A DNA stretch of 64,000 nt from Pelomonas sp. BJYL3. Its GTDB lineage: Bacteria; Pseudomonadota; Gammaproteobacteria; Burkholderiales; Burkholderiaceae_C. The position numbers were made by a program, and so were the translations under genes. Below, piece by piece: positions 47,070 to 57,623 of this stretch (its first letter is position 1; the number at the start of each line of letters is the position of its first letter). The stretch spans positions 682,001 to 746,000 of the forward strand of contig NZ_JANZKX010000003.1 in assembly GCF_027257975.1 (NCBI RefSeq), given 5' to 3'. The notes below the pieces were generated by a model. It had not been told where the DNA came from. It did no database searches and saw only the letters and a list, made by a program, of their open reading frames with translations.

Positions 47070-48380
47070 TCAGTTGGCCTTGAAATTTGCCTTCTTCAGC
47101 AGCGATTCGTACTGCTGACTCATTACGTAAGACTGCACCTGGGCCCAGAAGTCCATGGTCACCACCACAATAATCAGCAGCGAGGTGCCACCGAAATAGA
47201 AGGGGACGTTGTACTTCAGCGTCAGGAACTCAGGCAGCAGGCACACACCCGTGATGTAGATGGCGCCCGCCATGGTCAAACGCGAAAGGATCTTGTCGAT
47301 GTGCTTCGCGGTCTGCTCACCAGGACGAATCCCGGGGATGAAGGCGCCGCTCTTCTTCAGGTTGTCCGCGGTCTCACGGCTATTGAAAACCAGCGCCGTG
47401 TAGAAGAAGCAGAAGAAGACAATCGCAGATGCGTAGAGCAGCACGTAGATCGGCTGACCCGGACGCAGCATGTCCGCGATGTCCTTCAACCAGCGCATGC
47501 TGTCACCCGTGGCGAACCAGCTCACAAGCGTGGTCGGCAGCAGGATGATGGACGATGCAAAGATCGGCGGAATCACACCCGACATGTTCAGCTTGAGCGG
47601 CAGGTGCGACGATTGACCACCGTACACCTTGTTGCCCACCTGGCGCTTGGCATAGTTCACCAAGATCTTGCGCTGACCACGTTCGACGAAGACCACCAGC
47701 CAGGTGACACCGATGACGATCGCCACCACCACAAGGCAGGAGAAGATCGACATGGCCCCCGTACGCACCAGCTCCAGCAGGCCACCAATGGCGCCCGGCA
47801 GACCTGCAGCGATACCGCCGAAGATCAGGATCGAGATGCCATTACCCAGACCGCGCTCGGTGATCTGCTCACCCAGCCACATCAGGAACATGGTGCCAGC
47901 CACCAGGCTGCTGACAGCGGTCAGGCGGAAGCCGAAACCGGGCGCCAGCACCAGACCAGGCGAGCTTTCCAGCGCCAGCGCAATGCTGAGGCTCTGGAAG
48001 ATCGCCAGGCCCAGCGTGCCATAGCGCGTGTACTGCGTGATCTTGCGACGACCTGCTTCGCCTTCCTTCTTCAGCGCTTCCAGGCTCGGCACCACATAGC
48101 CCATCAGCTGGATCACGATGGAGGCCGAGATGTAGGGCGTGATGCCCAGCGCGAAGACGGTAAAGCGCGACAGCGCACCGCCAGAGAACATGTTGAACAG
48201 GCTCAGGATGCCACCCTGCTGGCCCTTGAAGAACTGCTGAAGCTGGACCGGGTCGATGCCGGGCACGGGGATATGCGCCCCGATGCGGTAGACGACCAGA
48301 GCCAGCAACAGGAACACAAGCCGGCGACGCAGGTCACCGAACTTGCCGCTCTTGGCCAGTTGATTCGGGTTGGTAGCCAC
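47070..48380 (-). CDS. secY: Protein translocase subunit SecY
   Basis: The 436-residue channel protein has ten membrane segments, the plug-region motif [20 protein letters not shown], and the ribosome/SecA-binding loops with [15 protein letters not shown] and [15 protein letters not shown]. It forms the SecYEG channel that SecD, SecF and YajC, encoded at 23-26 kb, assist. It follows rplO by 20 bp. Confidence 0.98.
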   Translation of the reverse strand: MATNPNQLAKSGKFGDLRRRLVFLLLALVVYRIGAHIPVPGIDPVQLQQFFKGQQGGILSLFNMFSGGALSRFTVFALGITPYISASIVIQLMGYVVPSLEALKKEGEAGRRKITQYTRYGTLGLAIFQSLSIALALESSPGLVLAPGFGFRLTAVSSLVAGTMFLMWLGEQITERGLGNGISILIFGGIAAGLPGAIGGLLELVRTGAMSIFSCLVVVAIVIGVTWLVVFVERGQRKILVNYAKRQVGNKVYGGQSSHLPLKLNMSGVIPPIFASSIILLPTTLVSWFATGDSMRWLKDIADMLRPGQPIYVLLYASAIVFFCFFYTALVFNSRETADNLKKSGAFIPGIRPGEQTAKHIDKILSRLTMAGAIYITGVCLLPEFLTLKYNVPFYFGGTSLLIIVVVTMDFWAQVQSYVMSQQYESLLKKANFKAN

Positions 48381-48400
48381 TGTTGCCTGATCCTTGAGCT

Positions 48401-48838
48401 TTACTCAGCTGCGACGGAGCCGCCAGCGGCTTCGATCGCGGCCTTGGCGCCAGCCGTTGCACCCACGCCCTTCAGCGTGACCTTGCGGCTGATCTCACCC
48501 GACAGAATGACCTTGACGGTCTTCGTCAGCTCGGGCACCAGACCGACAGCCTTCAGCGTCAGCAGGTCGATTTCGTCGCCGGCCAGGCCTTGCAGATCGC
48601 TCAGGGTGATCTCGGCGTTGAACGGCAGCGTCAGCGACTTGAAGCCACGCTTGGGCAGGCGACGATGCAGGGGCATCTGACCGCCTTCGAAGCCAACCTT
48701 GTGGAAGCCGCCAGCACGCGACTTCTGGCCCTTGTGGCCGCGGCCGCAAGTCTTGCCCAGACCGGAGCCGATGCCACGGCCCACGCGACGCTTGGCGTGC
48801 TTGGCACCAGCGGCAGGCTTGATGGTGTTGAGTTGCAT
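48401..48838 (-). CDS. rplO: 50S ribosomal protein L15
   Basis: The 145-residue protein starts [20 protein letters not shown] and has the Gly- and Lys-rich [20 protein letters not shown], which threads into 23S rRNA. It lies 25 bp after rpmD. Confidence 0.98.
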   Translation of the reverse strand: MQLNTIKPAAGAKHAKRRVGRGIGSGLGKTCGRGHKGQKSRAGGFHKVGFEGGQMPLHRRLPKRGFKSLTLPFNAEITLSDLQGLAGDEIDLLTLKAVGLVPELTKTVKVILSGEISRKVTLKGVGATAGAKAAIEAAGGSVAAE

Positions 48839-48863
48839 TTCTAGTCCTCAGTTCGCGCCGTGC

Positions 48864-49046
48864 TTACAGCACCTGCACGAGGTAGGCGATCTTGTTGATC
48901 ATGCCGCGCACAGCAGGCGTGTCCTCGAGGACACGGGTGCTGTTCATCTTGCGCAGGCCCAGACCGGTCACGGTGGCACGGTGCGAGGCACGGCAGCCGA
49001 TCGGGCTGCGCACGAGCTTGACCGTCAGAGTTTTCTTGTCAGACAT
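48864..49046 (-). CDS. rpmD: 50S ribosomal protein L30
   Basis: The 60-residue protein starts [18 protein letters not shown] and contains [17 protein letters not shown], typical of L30. I start at 49046; a longer frame to 49088 overlaps the end of rpsE and lacks conservation. It is encoded between rpsE and rplO. Confidence 0.97.
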   Translation of the reverse strand: MSDKKTLTVKLVRSPIGCRASHRATVTGLGLRKMNSTRVLEDTPAVRGMINKIAYLVQVL

Positions 49047-49068
49047 CTGTCTCTCCAATCCTGGCGAC

Positions 49069-49587
49069 TCAGTTGAAGATATCTTCAACGGTCTTGCCGC
49101 GCTTGGCAGCGACTTCAGCGGCCGTGGTCGAGCGCTTCAGGGCGTCCAGGGTGGCGCGAACCATGTTGTAGGGGTTGGTCGAACCGTGGCTCTTGGTCAC
49201 GATGTCGGTCACGCCCATCACTTCGAAGACGGCACGCATCGGGCCGCCTGCGATCACGCCGGTACCGGCAGGAGCCGGAGCCATCATGACGCGCGAAGCA
49301 CCGTGCTCACCCACCACGTTGTGGTGGATGGTGCCGTTACGCAGGTTCACCTTGACCATGTTGCGGCGAGCCGATTCCATAGCCTTCTGCACGGCGACCG
49401 GAACTTCCTTCGCCTTGCCCTTGCCCATGCCGATACGGCCATCACCGTCGCCGACCACGGTCAGTGCTGCGAACGACAGCGTACGGCCGCCCTTCACCAC
49501 CTTGGTCACACGGTTCACCGCGATCATCTTCTCGCGCAAACCGTCGTCACGACCTTCGTCCTGCACGCGGGGTTGAAACTTTGCCAT
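49069..49587 (-). CDS. rpsE: 30S ribosomal protein S5
   Basis: The 172-residue protein has the N-terminal double-stranded RNA-binding domain ([20 protein letters not shown]) and a C-terminal domain with [19 protein letters not shown]5 contributes to decoding accuracy. I start at 49587 ([12 protein letters not shown]), dropping three upstream residues. Confidence 0.98.
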   Translation of the reverse strand: MAKFQPRVQDEGRDDGLREKMIAVNRVTKVVKGGRTLSFAALTVVGDGDGRIGMGKGKAKEVPVAVQKAMESARRNMVKVNLRNGTIHHNVVGEHGASRVMMAPAPAGTGVIAGGPMRAVFEVMGVTDIVTKSHGSTNPYNMVRATLDALKRSTTAAEVAAKRGKTVEDIFN

Positions 49588-49608
49588 GTTCATCAATCCT
49601 TTTTGCGC

Positions 49609-49974
49609 TTAGAACTGCAGGCCGGCTTCGCGGGCAGCTTCGGCCAGGGCCTTGATACGGCCGTGGTAGGCGAAGCCAGCGCGGTCGAACGCCACCTTCT
49701 CGACGCCAGCAGCCTTGGCCTTCTCGGCGATGCGCTTGCCGATCAGCGTGGCAGCGGCCACATTGCCACCCTTGCCTTCGCCACCCAGCTGGGCGCGGAC
49801 GTCCTTCTCGGCCGTCGAGGCGCTGGCCAGGACGCGAGTACCATCTTCGGAGATGACGCTGGCGTAGATGTGCAGGTTGGAGCGGAAAACCGTCAGGCGG
49901 GCGACACGTTGCACTGCGATGCGGGCACGGGTCTGGCGCGAACGACGGATGCGCTGTTCTTTCTTGGTCAACAT
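49609..49974 (-). CDS. rplR: 50S ribosomal protein L18
   Basis: The 121-residue protein begins [20 protein letters not shown] and has [16 protein letters not shown], the 5S rRNA-binding region. It ends [20 protein letters not shown], typical of L18. It starts 11 bp after rplF. Confidence 0.98.
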   Translation of the reverse strand: MLTKKEQRIRRSRQTRARIAVQRVARLTVFRSNLHIYASVISEDGTRVLASASTAEKDVRAQLGGEGKGGNVAAATLIGKRIAEKAKAAGVEKVAFDRAGFAYHGRIKALAEAAREAGLQF

Positions 49975-49985
49975 TGCGCGGCTCC

Positions 49986-50519
49986 TTACTTCTTCTTGGT
50001 CTCTTTGAGGGAGACCTTTTCATCGGCGTAGCGGATGCCCTTGCCCTTGTAGGGCTCGGGAGGACGGATGGCACGCACTTCGGCGGCAATCTGACCCACC
50101 ACTTGGCGATCGGCACCCTTGATCAGGATTTCGGTCTGGGTCGGGCATTCCACCTTGATCCCAGCCGGCATGTCCTTCACCACGGGGTGAGAGAAACCGA
50201 TCTGCAGGTTGAGCTTCTGGCCTTGAGCCTGGGCGCGGTAACCCACGCCAACCAGGTTCAGCTTCTTCTCGAAGCCCTTGCTCACGCCGTTGACCATATT
50301 GGCCACCAGGGCGCGGAAGGTGCCGCTCATGGCGTCAGCTTCAGCAGAAGCGTCAGCCGGGCTGAAGCTCAGCTTGCCGCCTTCGTTCTTGATCGCGACC
50401 AGGGGGTTGGCTGCACGAACCAGCGTACCCAGGGCGCCCTTCACGCTGATTTGCTCAGCGGAGATCGTCACATCCACGCCTTGCGGGAGTGCGACCGGCA
50501 TTTTTCCAACGCGGGACAT
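49986..50519 (-). CDS. rplF: 50S ribosomal protein L6
   Basis: The 177-residue protein starts [20 protein letters not shown] and ends with [19 protein letters not shown], the conserved C-terminal signature that contacts the sarcin-ricin loop. It starts 19 bp after the rpsH stop codon. Confidence 0.98.
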   Translation of the reverse strand: MSRVGKMPVALPQGVDVTISAEQISVKGALGTLVRAANPLVAIKNEGGKLSFSPADASAEADAMSGTFRALVANMVNGVSKGFEKKLNLVGVGYRAQAQGQKLNLQIGFSHPVVKDMPAGIKVECPTQTEILIKGADRQVVGQIAAEVRAIRPPEPYKGKGIRYADEKVSLKETKKK

Positions 50520-50538
50520 TGTCTGTCTCTCCTTGCGC

Positions 50539-50934
50539 TTAGGCGACGTAGCAGAGCACTTCGCCGCCGATACCGGCTTGACGTGCCTTGCGGTCGGTCA
50601 TCACACCCTTGGGGGTGGTGACGATCGCCACACCCAGGCCATTCATGACCTGCGGGATGTCGTGGCGGCCCTTGTAGATGCGCAGGCCGGGACGGCTCAC
50701 GCGTTCGATGCGCTCAATCACCGGACGCCCGGCGTAATACTTCAGCGCGATCTCGAGTTCGGGACGGGCTGCATCGCCACGCACCGCGAAACCGTCGATA
50801 TAGCCCTCGTCCTTGAGGACCTTGGCGATCGCAACCTTCAGCTTGCTGGAAGGCATCACGACGCTGGCCTTCTCAACGCTTTGAGCGTTGCGAATGCGAG
50901 TCAGCATATCGGCGATAGGATCACTCATGCTCAT
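50539..50934 (-). CDS. rpsH: 30S ribosomal protein S8
   Basis: The 131-residue protein starts [20 protein letters not shown] and ends GEVLCYVA. In E. coli S8 represses the spc operon by binding its mRNA near rplX-rplE. I did not find an obvious mimic of its rRNA site by eye here. Confidence 0.98.
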   Translation of the reverse strand: MSMSDPIADMLTRIRNAQSVEKASVVMPSSKLKVAIAKVLKDEGYIDGFAVRGDAARPELEIALKYYAGRPVIERIERVSRPGLRIYKGRHDIPQVMNGLGVAIVTTPKGVMTDRKARQAGIGGEVLCYVA

Positions 50935-50957
50935 ACGAAATCTCCTAAACCTGCCGA

Positions 50958-51263
50958 TTACCAGCTTGCCTTGACGACACCAGGAATGTCGCCCTTGAAA
51001 GCCAGTTCACGAATCTTGTTACGGGCCAGACCGAACTTGCGGAAGGTGCCACGGGGACGACCGGTCAGCTCGCAGCGGTTGCGCAGGCGAGTGGGGTTGG
51101 CGTTGCGGGGCAGCTTCTGCAGCTCCAGGCGAGCGGCGTAGCGCTCTTCATCGGACTTCTTGGAGTCGTCGATGATGGCCTTCAGTTCTGCATACTTCTT
51201 CGAGAACTTGGCGACCAGTTGTTCGCGCTTCAGCTCACGTTGCTTGATCGAGAGTTTTGCCAC
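50958..51263 (-). CDS. rpsN: 30S ribosomal protein S14
   Basis: The 101-residue long form of S14 lacks the zinc Cys cluster; the usual CxxC place reads [20 protein letters not shown] with one Cys. It begins [20 protein letters not shown]. It is eight bases after rplE. Confidence 0.98.
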   Translation of the reverse strand: MAKLSIKQRELKREQLVAKFSKKYAELKAIIDDSKKSDEERYAARLELQKLPRNANPTRLRNRCELTGRPRGTFRKFGLARNKIRELAFKGDIPGVVKASW

Positions 51264-51271
51264 GGATCACC

Positions 51272-51811
51272 TCAGTTCTTGAACGGGAACTTGAACGCGG
51301 CCAGCAGGGCCTTCGCTTCGTCGTCCGTCTTGGCAGTCGTCGTGATGCTGATGTTCAGACCACGCAGAGCATCCACCTTGTCGTATTCGATTTCGGGGAA
51401 GATGATCTGTTCCTTGACGCCGATGTTGTAGTTGCCGCGGCCGTCGAAGGAACGACCGGAGATACCACGGAAGTCACGCACGCGCGGCAGGGCGATGGTC
51501 ACGAAGCGATCCAGGAATTCATACATCTGGACGCCACGCAGAGTGACCATGCAACCAATGGGCACGCCGTCGCGGATCTTGAAGCCGGCGATGGCCTTCT
51601 TGGACTTGGTGACCACGGGCTTCTGGCCGGCGATCTTGGTCAGGTCGCCCACTGCGTGGTCCATGACCTTCTTGTCCGCCACGGCTTCACTGACACCCAT
51701 GTTCAGGGTGATCTTGGTGATGCGCGGCACTTCCATCACGGACTTGTAGCCGAACTTCTCGGTCAGGCCGGGGACGACTTTTTCGCGATAAAACGCTTGC
51801 AAACGAGCCAT
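51272..51811 (-). CDS. rplE: 50S ribosomal protein L5
   Basis: The 179-residue protein starts [20 protein letters not shown] and contains [16 protein letters not shown] and [21 protein letters not shown]5 binds 5S rRNA and P-site tRNA. It begins ten bases after rplX. Confidence 0.98.
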   Translation of the reverse strand: MARLQAFYREKVVPGLTEKFGYKSVMEVPRITKITLNMGVSEAVADKKVMDHAVGDLTKIAGQKPVVTKSKKAIAGFKIRDGVPIGCMVTLRGVQMYEFLDRFVTIALPRVRDFRGISGRSFDGRGNYNIGVKEQIIFPEIEYDKVDALRGLNISITTTAKTDDEAKALLAAFKFPFKN

Positions 51812-51821
51812 GTCGAACCTC

Positions 51822-52139
51822 TTAAGCCTTGATCTCTTCGCCGGTCGACTTGTAGACGCGCACCTTCTTGCCGTCGTCGAGCAGCTTGATGCCCACGCGA
51901 TCGGCCTTGCCGGAGGCGGCGTTGAAAATCGCCACGTTGGATTGATGGATCGGCATCGTCTTGTCGACCACGCCGCCGGTGGTGCCCTTCATGGGGTTGG
52001 GCTTGGCGTGCTTCTTCACGACGTTCACGCCGTCCACGATCAGGTGGTCAGCATCGACACGCGAAGCGACAACGCCCCGCTTGCCCTTGTCGCGGCCGGT
52101 CAGCACGATGACCTCGTCGCCCTTACGAATCTTGTTCAT
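51822..52139 (-). CDS. rplX: 50S ribosomal protein L24
   Basis: The 105-residue protein starts [20 protein letters not shown] with the KOW motif, and includes [14 protein letters not shown]24 is an assembly initiator for the large subunit. It begins 25 bp after rplN. Confidence 0.98.
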   Translation of the reverse strand: MNKIRKGDEVIVLTGRDKGKRGVVASRVDADHLIVDGVNVVKKHAKPNPMKGTTGGVVDKTMPIHQSNVAIFNAASGKADRVGIKLLDDGKKVRVYKSTGEEIKA

Positions 52140-52164
52140 GGCAGTACCTTTGACTTGACGAGGC

Positions 52165-52533
52165 TTACAGCACCTCGGGCGCCAGCGACACGATCTTCAT
52201 GAAGCGCTCGGTACGCAGTTCACGCGTGACCGGGCCAAAGATACGGGTGCCGATCGGCTCCAGCTTGGCGTTCAGCAGCACGGCGGCATTGCCGTCGAAC
52301 TTCACCAGCGAACCGTCTTGGCGACGCACGCCCTTGGCGGTGCGCACGACCACAGCGCTGTAGACCTCGCCCTTCTTGACGCGGCCTCGCGGAGCAGCTT
52401 CCTTGATGCTGACCTTGATGATGTCGCCAATGCCGGCATACCGACGCTTGGAACCACCAAGCACCTTGATGCACTGAACGGACTTGGCGCCAGTGTTGTC
52501 CGCGACATCCAGTCGCGATTGCATTTGAATCAT
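52165..52533 (-). CDS. rplN: 50S ribosomal protein L14
   Basis: The 122-residue protein starts [19 protein letters not shown] and contains [20 protein letters not shown], the L14 signature. I start at 52533; the frame extends 18 codons upstream into the leader without conservation. It is the first gene of the spc unit, transcribed from its own promoter at 52725-52754 with a long leader. Confidence 0.98.
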   Translation of the reverse strand: MIQMQSRLDVADNTGAKSVQCIKVLGGSKRRYAGIGDIIKVSIKEAAPRGRVKKGEVYSAVVVRTAKGVRRQDGSLVKFDGNAAVLLNAKLEPIGTRIFGPVTRELRTERFMKIVSLAPEVL

Positions 52534-52754
52534 GTCTGTCCCCAACTTTTCCCGCCTCGACCTGCTGCGACCATCGCAACAGACCAAACCGGTCAGTCTT
52601 GGGCCCGTAAGCCTTTAGCACCCGCCGACACAGCTTGTGTATCAGCCAGCGCCTTCAGCGGTTGAGGGCGGATCCGAGGCCGAGACGCACCGCATGATGC
52701 GCCCAACGTTCGGCGAAGCATTAGATTGTGCCAGTGAAGTGGAAGCAATGTCAA
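52534..52754 (-). promoter_or_regulatory. Promoter and about 180-nt leader of the spc operon
   Basis: TTGACA (52749-52754) and CACAAT (52725-52730) on the minus strand are 18 bp apart, predicting a start near 52717 and a leader of about 180 nt before rplN. The leader can fold a hairpin at 52627-52643 (ACACA/TGTGT) and a stronger one at 52563-52581 (TGTTGCGA/TCGCAGCA with one G-U) about 30 nt before the start codon. The remainder up to the peroxiredoxin stop (52755-52845) shows no gene. Confidence 0.75.
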
Positions 52755-52845
52755 GCGCCCACCGCACTGAAACTCGGACACCCCCTCTAAACAGCAGGGC
52801 GCCCGGTCTTGATCTGTGATGACAGCCTTGCGCTGCCGCGGAAGA

Positions 52846-53352
52846 TCAGGCCTTGAGCTGCGCGAGCATGGTGTCTGCGCCGCTGACTTCAAACTTGCCG
52901 GGCGCTTCGACATTGATCGTCTTCACGACGCCGTCGACCACGAGCATGCTGTAGCGCTGCGAACGCAGGCCCATGCCGCGCGCCTGCAGGTCCAGGGTCA
53001 GCCCGGTGGCGCGCGTGAAGTCAGCGCTGCCATCAGCAATGAAGCGCACTTTGCCAGCCGCGCCGAGCTCGCGAGCCCAGGCACCCATGACGAAGGCGTC
53101 ATTGACGGAGACACACCAGATCTCATCGGCGCCCGCAGCCTTGAGCGCGTCCGCCTGCTGGATGTAGCCGGGCGCATGCTGAGCCGAGCAGGTCGGCGTG
53201 AAGGCACCAGGCAGGGCGAAGATGGCAATCGTCTTGCCGGCAGCGGCCGCAGCAGCATCAAAGCCATTCGGGCCGATGGAGCAGCCATTGCCCTCCACTT
53301 CCACGTATTCCTGCACGGTGGCACTGGGCAGCTTGTCGCCAATCTTCAGCAT
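52846..53352 (-). CDS. Peroxiredoxin of the Prx5/redoxin type
   Basis: This thiol peroxidase should reduce hydrogen peroxide or organic peroxides. The 168-residue protein has the peroxidatic Cys55 in PGAFTPTCSAQHAPGY, the exact Prx5 pattern, a second Cys80 (EIWCVSVND), and the conserved active-site Arg region ARGMGLRSQRYSMLV. It has no fused glutaredoxin. It lies between rpsQ and rplN, the junction of the S10 and spc operons, after a terminator at 53403-53446 and before the spc promoter, and so is probably its own unit. I start at 53352; the frame to 53493 reads through the terminator hairpin. Confidence 0.95.
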   Translation of the reverse strand: MLKIGDKLPSATVQEYVEVEGNGCSIGPNGFDAAAAAAGKTIAIFALPGAFTPTCSAQHAPGYIQQADALKAAGADEIWCVSVNDAFVMGAWARELGAAGKVRFIADGSADFTRATGLTLDLQARGMGLRSQRYSMLVVDGVVKTINVEAPGKFEVSGADTMLAQLKA

Positions 53353-53402
53353 GAGAGTCTCCTCAAAAGCAAAGCCCGGCGCATGCGCGGCCGGGCAGAA
53401 AG

Positions 53403-53446
53403 TAAAAAACGGTCGGCCGCCAGTATCACCAGCGATCCGACCGTTT
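53403..53446 (-). terminator. Intrinsic terminator after rpsQ
   Basis: On the minus strand AAACGGTCGG (53437-53446) and CCGACCGTTT (53407-53416) form a ten-base stem with a 20-base loop followed by a T-rich tail (TTTTTTACT). It closes the rplC-to-rpsQ unit just before the peroxiredoxin gene. Confidence 0.85.
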
Positions 53447-53500
53447 GCAGGGTCTGCGGCGCAAGACCCCAGGGATCCTGCGCCTTTGACCAAAGAGGCC

Positions 53501-53770
53501 TTAGACGGCTTCTGCCTTCTCGACCAGGCGGGTCACGACCCAGCTCTTGGTCTTGGACAGAGGACGGCCTTCGGCGATCTCGACCACATCACCCATCTTG
53601 TACTCGCCCTTTTCATCGTGGGCGTGGTACTTGCGGGAACGGGCCACGATCTTGCCGTAGAGCTCGTGCTTGGTGCGACGCTCAACCAGGACCGTGACGG
53701 TCTTGGCGCGCTTGTCGCTCACCACGCGACCCACCAGGGTGCGGGTGTTCTTTTCTTGAGCTTGCGTCAT
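53501..53770 (-). CDS. rpsQ: 30S ribosomal protein S17
   Basis: The 89-residue OB-fold protein includes [20 protein letters not shown] and [20 protein letters not shown]. It is the last gene of the S10-type unit, one base after the rpmC stop codon and 54 bp before the terminator. Confidence 0.98.
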   Translation of the reverse strand: MTQAQEKNTRTLVGRVVSDKRAKTVTVLVERRTKHELYGKIVARSRKYHAHDEKGEYKMGDVVEIAEGRPLSKTKSWVVTRLVEKAEAV

Positions 53771-53771
53771 A

Positions 53772-53966
53772 TCAGGCCCCCTTCTTCTTTTCGGCCAGCA
53801 CGGTCTTGACGCGAGCGATGTCGCGACGGATCTTGCCCAGCTGAGTCGTGTTGCTCAGCTGTTGGGTGGCCTTTTGCATGCGCAGGCCGAAGTGGGCCTT
53901 GAGCAGATCGGTCACTTCCTTTTCCAGGGCAGCGACATCCTTGCCACGCAGTTCAGATGCTTTCAT
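53772..53966 (-). CDS. rpmC: 50S ribosomal protein L29
   Basis: The 64-residue helical protein starts [18 protein letters not shown] and contains [19 protein letters not shown], the L29 signature. I start at 53966, dropping 16 upstream residues that overlap rplP. L29 sits at the tunnel exit. Confidence 0.98.
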   Translation of the reverse strand: MKASELRGKDVAALEKEVTDLLKAHFGLRMQKATQQLSNTTQLGKIRRDIARVKTVLAEKKKGA

Positions 53967-53980
53967 GGTGATCTCTCCAA

Positions 53981-54397
53981 TCAGAGGCCGACCTGGCGCG
54001 CCACGAAGGTGCAACGCAGGGGCAGCTTTGCAGCTGCCAGCGTGAACGCTTCGCGAGCCAGGGCTTCCGGCACACCGTTGATCTCGTAGAGCACCTTGCC
54101 GGGCTGGATTTCAGCGACGTAGTACTCCGGATTGCCCTTACCGTTACCCATACGGACTTCGGCGGGCTTCTGGGAGATGGGCTTGTCCGGGAAGATGCGG
54201 ATGAAGATACGACCACCGCGCTTGATATGGCGCGAGATTGCACGACGAGCCGCTTCGATCTGGCGAGCCGTCAGACGGCCGCGCTCAGTGGCCTTCAGGC
54301 CGAAGTCACCGAACGACACATTGGCGCCGCGAGTGGCCACGCCAGTGTTACGACCCTTCTGCTCTTTGCGGAATTTGCGACGAGCGGGTTGCAGCAT
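53981..54397 (-). CDS. rplP: 50S ribosomal protein L16
   Basis: The 138-residue protein starts [20 protein letters not shown] and contains [19 protein letters not shown] and the conserved MGKGxG-like segment as [15 protein letters not shown]. It is two bases after rpsC. Confidence 0.98.
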   Translation of the reverse strand: MLQPARRKFRKEQKGRNTGVATRGANVSFGDFGLKATERGRLTARQIEAARRAISRHIKRGGRIFIRIFPDKPISQKPAEVRMGNGKGNPEYYVAEIQPGKVLYEINGVPEALAREAFTLAAAKLPLRCTFVARQVGL

Positions 54398-54399
54398 GT

Positions 54400-55221
54400 T
54401 TATTCTCCTTTGGCCTCGCCAGCTGCGGGGGCCTTGCGGACCACGCGCTTAGCGCCGGGCTTGTCGCCACCGTCGGCGGGCTTGTCAGCGCCGGGACGGC
54501 CACGGCCACCCGGAGCGCCCGGACGGGCGTTGCGACGCGGACGACGATCATCTTCAGCGCCAGGGGGCGTGTTGATCACGGGAGCCTCGCCATTGGCCAG
54601 GCGGTCACCGCGGTACACCCACACCTTCACACCGATGACGCCGTAGGTCGTCTTGGCCTCGGAGAAGCCATAGTCGATGTCGGCCTTCAGGGTATGCAGA
54701 GGCACGCGGCCTTCGCGATACCACTCGGTACGAGCGATTTCGATGCCGTTCAGACGGCCGGCGGACATGATCTTGATGCCCTGGGCGCCCAGACGCATTG
54801 CGTTCTGCATCGCACGCTTCATGGCGCGACGGAACATGATGCGCTTTTCCAGCTGCTGGGTGATCGAGTCGGCGATCAGCTGAGCATCGATTTCGGGCTT
54901 GCGCACTTCTTCGATGTTCACGGCCACCGGCACGCCCAGACGCTTGGTCAGTTCGGCCTTCAGGTTTTCGATGTCCTCGCCCTTCTTGCCGATCACCACG
55001 CCCGGACGAGCCGAGAAGATGGTGATGCGGGCGTTCTTCGCGGGACGCTCGATCAGGATGCGCGACACGGCGGCATTCTTCAGGCGCTGCTTCAGGTACT
55101 CACGAACTTGCAGATCCTCAGCCAGCATCGTGGCGAAGTTCTGGTTGTTCGCGTACCAGCGCGAAGCCCAGTTACGGGTGACAGGCAGGCGGAAGCCGGT
55201 CGGATGGATTTTCTGTCCCAT
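54400..55221 (-). CDS. rpsC: 30S ribosomal protein S3 with Arg-Gly-rich tail
   Basis: The 273-residue protein has the standard S3 start [18 protein letters not shown], a KH domain ([17 protein letters not shown]) and the C-terminal S3 domain ([18 protein letters not shown]). It then carries about 50 extra residues compared with E. coli S3, rich in Arg, Gly, Pro and Ala ([19 protein letters not shown]). Tails of this kind occur in related betaproteobacteria; their role is not known. Confidence 0.98.
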   Translation of the reverse strand: MGQKIHPTGFRLPVTRNWASRWYANNQNFATMLAEDLQVREYLKQRLKNAAVSRILIERPAKNARITIFSARPGVVIGKKGEDIENLKAELTKRLGVPVAVNIEEVRKPEIDAQLIADSITQQLEKRIMFRRAMKRAMQNAMRLGAQGIKIMSAGRLNGIEIARTEWYREGRVPLHTLKADIDYGFSEAKTTYGVIGVKVWVYRGDRLANGEAPVINTPPGAEDDRRPRRNARPGAPGGRGRPGADKPADGGDKPGAKRVVRKAPAAGEAKGE

Positions 55222-55237
55222 AGTCTTCCTCTTGGCC

Positions 55238-55567
55238 TCAGTTACCGACCGACACGAAGATGTGGCAGGTGGGCTTGCTGATGCGGTTGCCGCGGCCCTT
55301 GGCGCGAGCCGAGAAGCGCTTCAGCGTGGTGCCTTGCTCCACATAGATCGAGGTGACCTTCAGCTCATCAATGTCAGCGCCGTCATTGTGCTCGGCGTTG
55401 GCGATGGCACTTTCCAGCGCCTTCTTGATGATGAGTGCCGCCTTCTTCTGGGTGAATTCCAGGATGTTGAGCGCCTGGTCCACCTTCTTGCCGCGGATCA
55501 GGTCCGCCACCAGACGGCCCTTGTCGGCCGACAGGCGGACACCGCGAACGATTGCACGGGTTTCCAT
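55238..55567 (-). CDS. rplV: 50S ribosomal protein L22
   Basis: The 109-residue protein includes [19 protein letters not shown] and the loop region [17 protein letters not shown] that lines the exit tunnel. No resistance-type deletion is seen in the loop. It begins 11 bp after rpsS. Confidence 0.98.
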   Translation of the reverse strand: METRAIVRGVRLSADKGRLVADLIRGKKVDQALNILEFTQKKAALIIKKALESAIANAEHNDGADIDELKVTSIYVEQGTTLKRFSARAKGRGNRISKPTCHIFVSVGN

Positions 55568-55578
55568 CGTCTCAATCC

Positions 55579-55854
55579 TTATTTCTTGGCCTTCTTGTCA
55601 CCAGGGTGACCCTTGAAGGTGCGGGTCAGCGCGAACTCACCCAGCTTGTGACCGACCATCTGGTCCGACACATAGACCGGCACGTGCTGCTTGCCGTTGT
55701 GCACCGCGATCGTCAGACCGATGAATTCGGGCAGGATCGTCGAGCGGCGCGACCAGGTCTTGATGGGCTTCTTGTCCTTGTTGGCCACAGCCTTGTCGAC
55801 TTTGGCCAGCAGGTGATGGTCCACGAACGGACCCTTCTTGAGGGAACGAGCCAT
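55579..55854 (-). CDS. rpsS: 30S ribosomal protein S19
   Basis: The 91-residue protein starts [19 protein letters not shown] and contains [19 protein letters not shown] and [13 protein letters not shown], all S19 hallmarks. It begins 13 bp after rplB. Confidence 0.98.
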   Translation of the reverse strand: MARSLKKGPFVDHHLLAKVDKAVANKDKKPIKTWSRRSTILPEFIGLTIAVHNGKQHVPVYVSDQMVGHKLGEFALTRTFKGHPGDKKAKK

Positions 55855-55867
55855 GTTGGTCTACCCC

Positions 55868-56692
55868 TTACTTCTTGCGACGCGAAACGATGAACGTCTG
55901 CGTGCGCTTGTTGTTACGAGTGCGGTAGCCCTTGGTGAGGGTGTTCCACGGCGACACAGGCGCCTGGCCTTCACCGGTACGGCCTTCACCACCACCGTGC
56001 GGGTGATCAACCGGGTTCATGGCGGTACCACGGACGGTCGGGCGGATGCCCTTCCAGCGGATGGCGCCGGCCTTGCCGTATTGACGCAGGCTGTGCTCTT
56101 CGTTGCTCACTTCACCGATGGTGGCGCGGCAGTCGATGTGGACACGGCGGACTTCACCCGAACGCAGACGGATCTGGGCGTAGACACCATCGCGAGCCAT
56201 CAGGACGGCGGAAGCACCTGCCGAACGCACCATCTGGGCACCCTTGCCAGGCAGCATTTCCACGCAGTGGATCGTCGAACCCACGGGGATGTTGCGGATG
56301 GGCAGGGTGTTGCCAGCCTTGATCGGGGCCTCGGCACCGCTCAGGATGGTGGAACCGACTTCCAGGCCACGCGGAGCGATGATGTAGCGACGCTCGCCGT
56401 CGGCATAGCACACCAGAGCGATGTGAGCCGTACGGTTCGGGTCGTACTCGATACGCTCGACCTTGGCAGGGATCGCGTCCTTGTTGCGACGGAAGTCCAC
56501 CACGCGGTAGTGGTGCTTGTGACCACCGCCCTTGTGGCGCATCGTGATGTGGCCGTTGTTGTTACGGCCAGACTTTTGCTTTTGCGGCTCCAGCAGCGAC
56601 GCTTCGGGAGCGCCCTTGTGCAGGTGCTTGTGCACCACCTTCACCACGCCACGACGGCCAGGCGAGGTCGGCTTTACTTTAACGACGGCCAT
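55868..56692 (-). CDS. rplB: 50S ribosomal protein L2
   Basis: The 274-residue protein includes [20 protein letters not shown], and [18 protein letters not shown], which holds the conserved His near the peptidyl transferase centre. Its start overlaps the rplW stop by one base (TAATG). Confidence 0.98.
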   Translation of the reverse strand: MAVVKVKPTSPGRRGVVKVVHKHLHKGAPEASLLEPQKQKSGRNNNGHITMRHKGGGHKHHYRVVDFRRNKDAIPAKVERIEYDPNRTAHIALVCYADGERRYIIAPRGLEVGSTILSGAEAPIKAGNTLPIRNIPVGSTIHCVEMLPGKGAQMVRSAGASAVLMARDGVYAQIRLRSGEVRRVHIDCRATIGEVSNEEHSLRQYGKAGAIRWKGIRPTVRGTAMNPVDHPHGGGEGRTGEGQAPVSPWNTLTKGYRTRNNKRTQTFIVSRRKK

Positions 56693-57006
56693 TACGCAGC
56701 CTCCCCGGAGAAGTTGAGCTCTTGGCCAGCCTTCAGGGACACATACGCCTTCTTGACGTGGTCACGACGGCCGATACGGCCGCCAAAGCGCTTGACCTTG
56801 CCCTTGGTGTTCACCACGCTCACGGATTCGACTTCAACCTTGAACATCAGTTCAACGGCAGCCTTGATCTCGGGCTTGGTGGCGTCACGCAGGACCTTGA
56901 ACAACACTTGGTTGTGCTTCTCAGCAACCAGGGTGGCCTTTTCGGACACGATGGGAGCCAGCAGCACCTGGGCCAGACGGCCTTCTGCAAACTTCGGGGC
57001 GCTCAT
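56692..57006 (-). CDS. rplW: 50S ribosomal protein L23
   Basis: The 104-residue protein has [20 protein letters not shown] and the rRNA-binding loop [20 protein letters not shown]. It is a docking site for trigger factor and SRP. It overlaps rplD by four bases (ATGA) and rplB by one. Confidence 0.98.
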   Translation of the reverse strand: MSAPKFAEGRLAQVLLAPIVSEKATLVAEKHNQVLFKVLRDATKPEIKAAVELMFKVEVESVSVVNTKGKVKRFGGRIGRRDHVKKAYVSLKAGQELNFSGEAA

Positions 57007-57623
57007 GCCAGCATCTCCTTGAGTTGCTCCATTGCGGCCTTGGTCACCAGCACCTTCTTGTAGAAGACCAGCGACAGGGGATCGGCGTAACGGGGCTCGA
57101 CAACCAGCACGTTGGCCAGGTTGCGCGAAGCCAGCGCCAGGTTGTCATCCACCTGGTCAGCGATCAGCATCACGGATTCCAGACCCATGGCCTTGAACTT
57201 GGCAGCCAGCAGCTTGGTCTTGGGGGCTTCGACGGAGATCGAATCCACCACGGCCAGGCGGCCTTCGCGGGCCAGCTGAGAGAGGATGGCGGCCATGCCG
57301 GCGCGATACATCTTCTTGTTCAGCTTGTGCGAGAAGTTTTCTTCCGGCAGGTTCGGGAAGATGCGACCACCCCCACGCCACAGCGGCGAGGAAGTCATAC
57401 CGGCGCGAGCGCGGCCGGTGCCCTTCTGGCGGAAAGGCTTCTTGGTCGAGTGCTTGACCTGTTCGCGGTCCTTTTGAGCGCGGGTGCCTTGGCGGGCATT
57501 GGCCTGGAAGGCCACGACCACCTGGTGCACCAGGGCTTCGTTGTATTCGCGAGCGAAGACGGTGTCAGGCGCGTCCACCTTGGAGGTGGCCTGACCCTGC
57601 TCGTTCAGAAGCTCGAGCTGCAT
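57003..57623 (-). CDS. rplD: 50S ribosomal protein L4
   Basis: The 206-residue protein has the tunnel loop [20 protein letters not shown] and ends [17 protein letters not shown]. In E. coli L4 represses the S10 operon by binding its leader; here the leader before rplC (58295-58494) is the place to look for such control. It overlaps rplC by one base. Confidence 0.98.
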   Translation of the reverse strand: MQLELLNEQGQATSKVDAPDTVFAREYNEALVHQVVVAFQANARQGTRAQKDREQVKHSTKKPFRQKGTGRARAGMTSSPLWRGGGRIFPNLPEENFSHKLNKKMYRAGMAAILSQLAREGRLAVVDSISVEAPKTKLLAAKFKAMGLESVMLIADQVDDNLALASRNLANVLVVEPRYADPLSLVFYKKVLVTKAAMEQLKEMLA

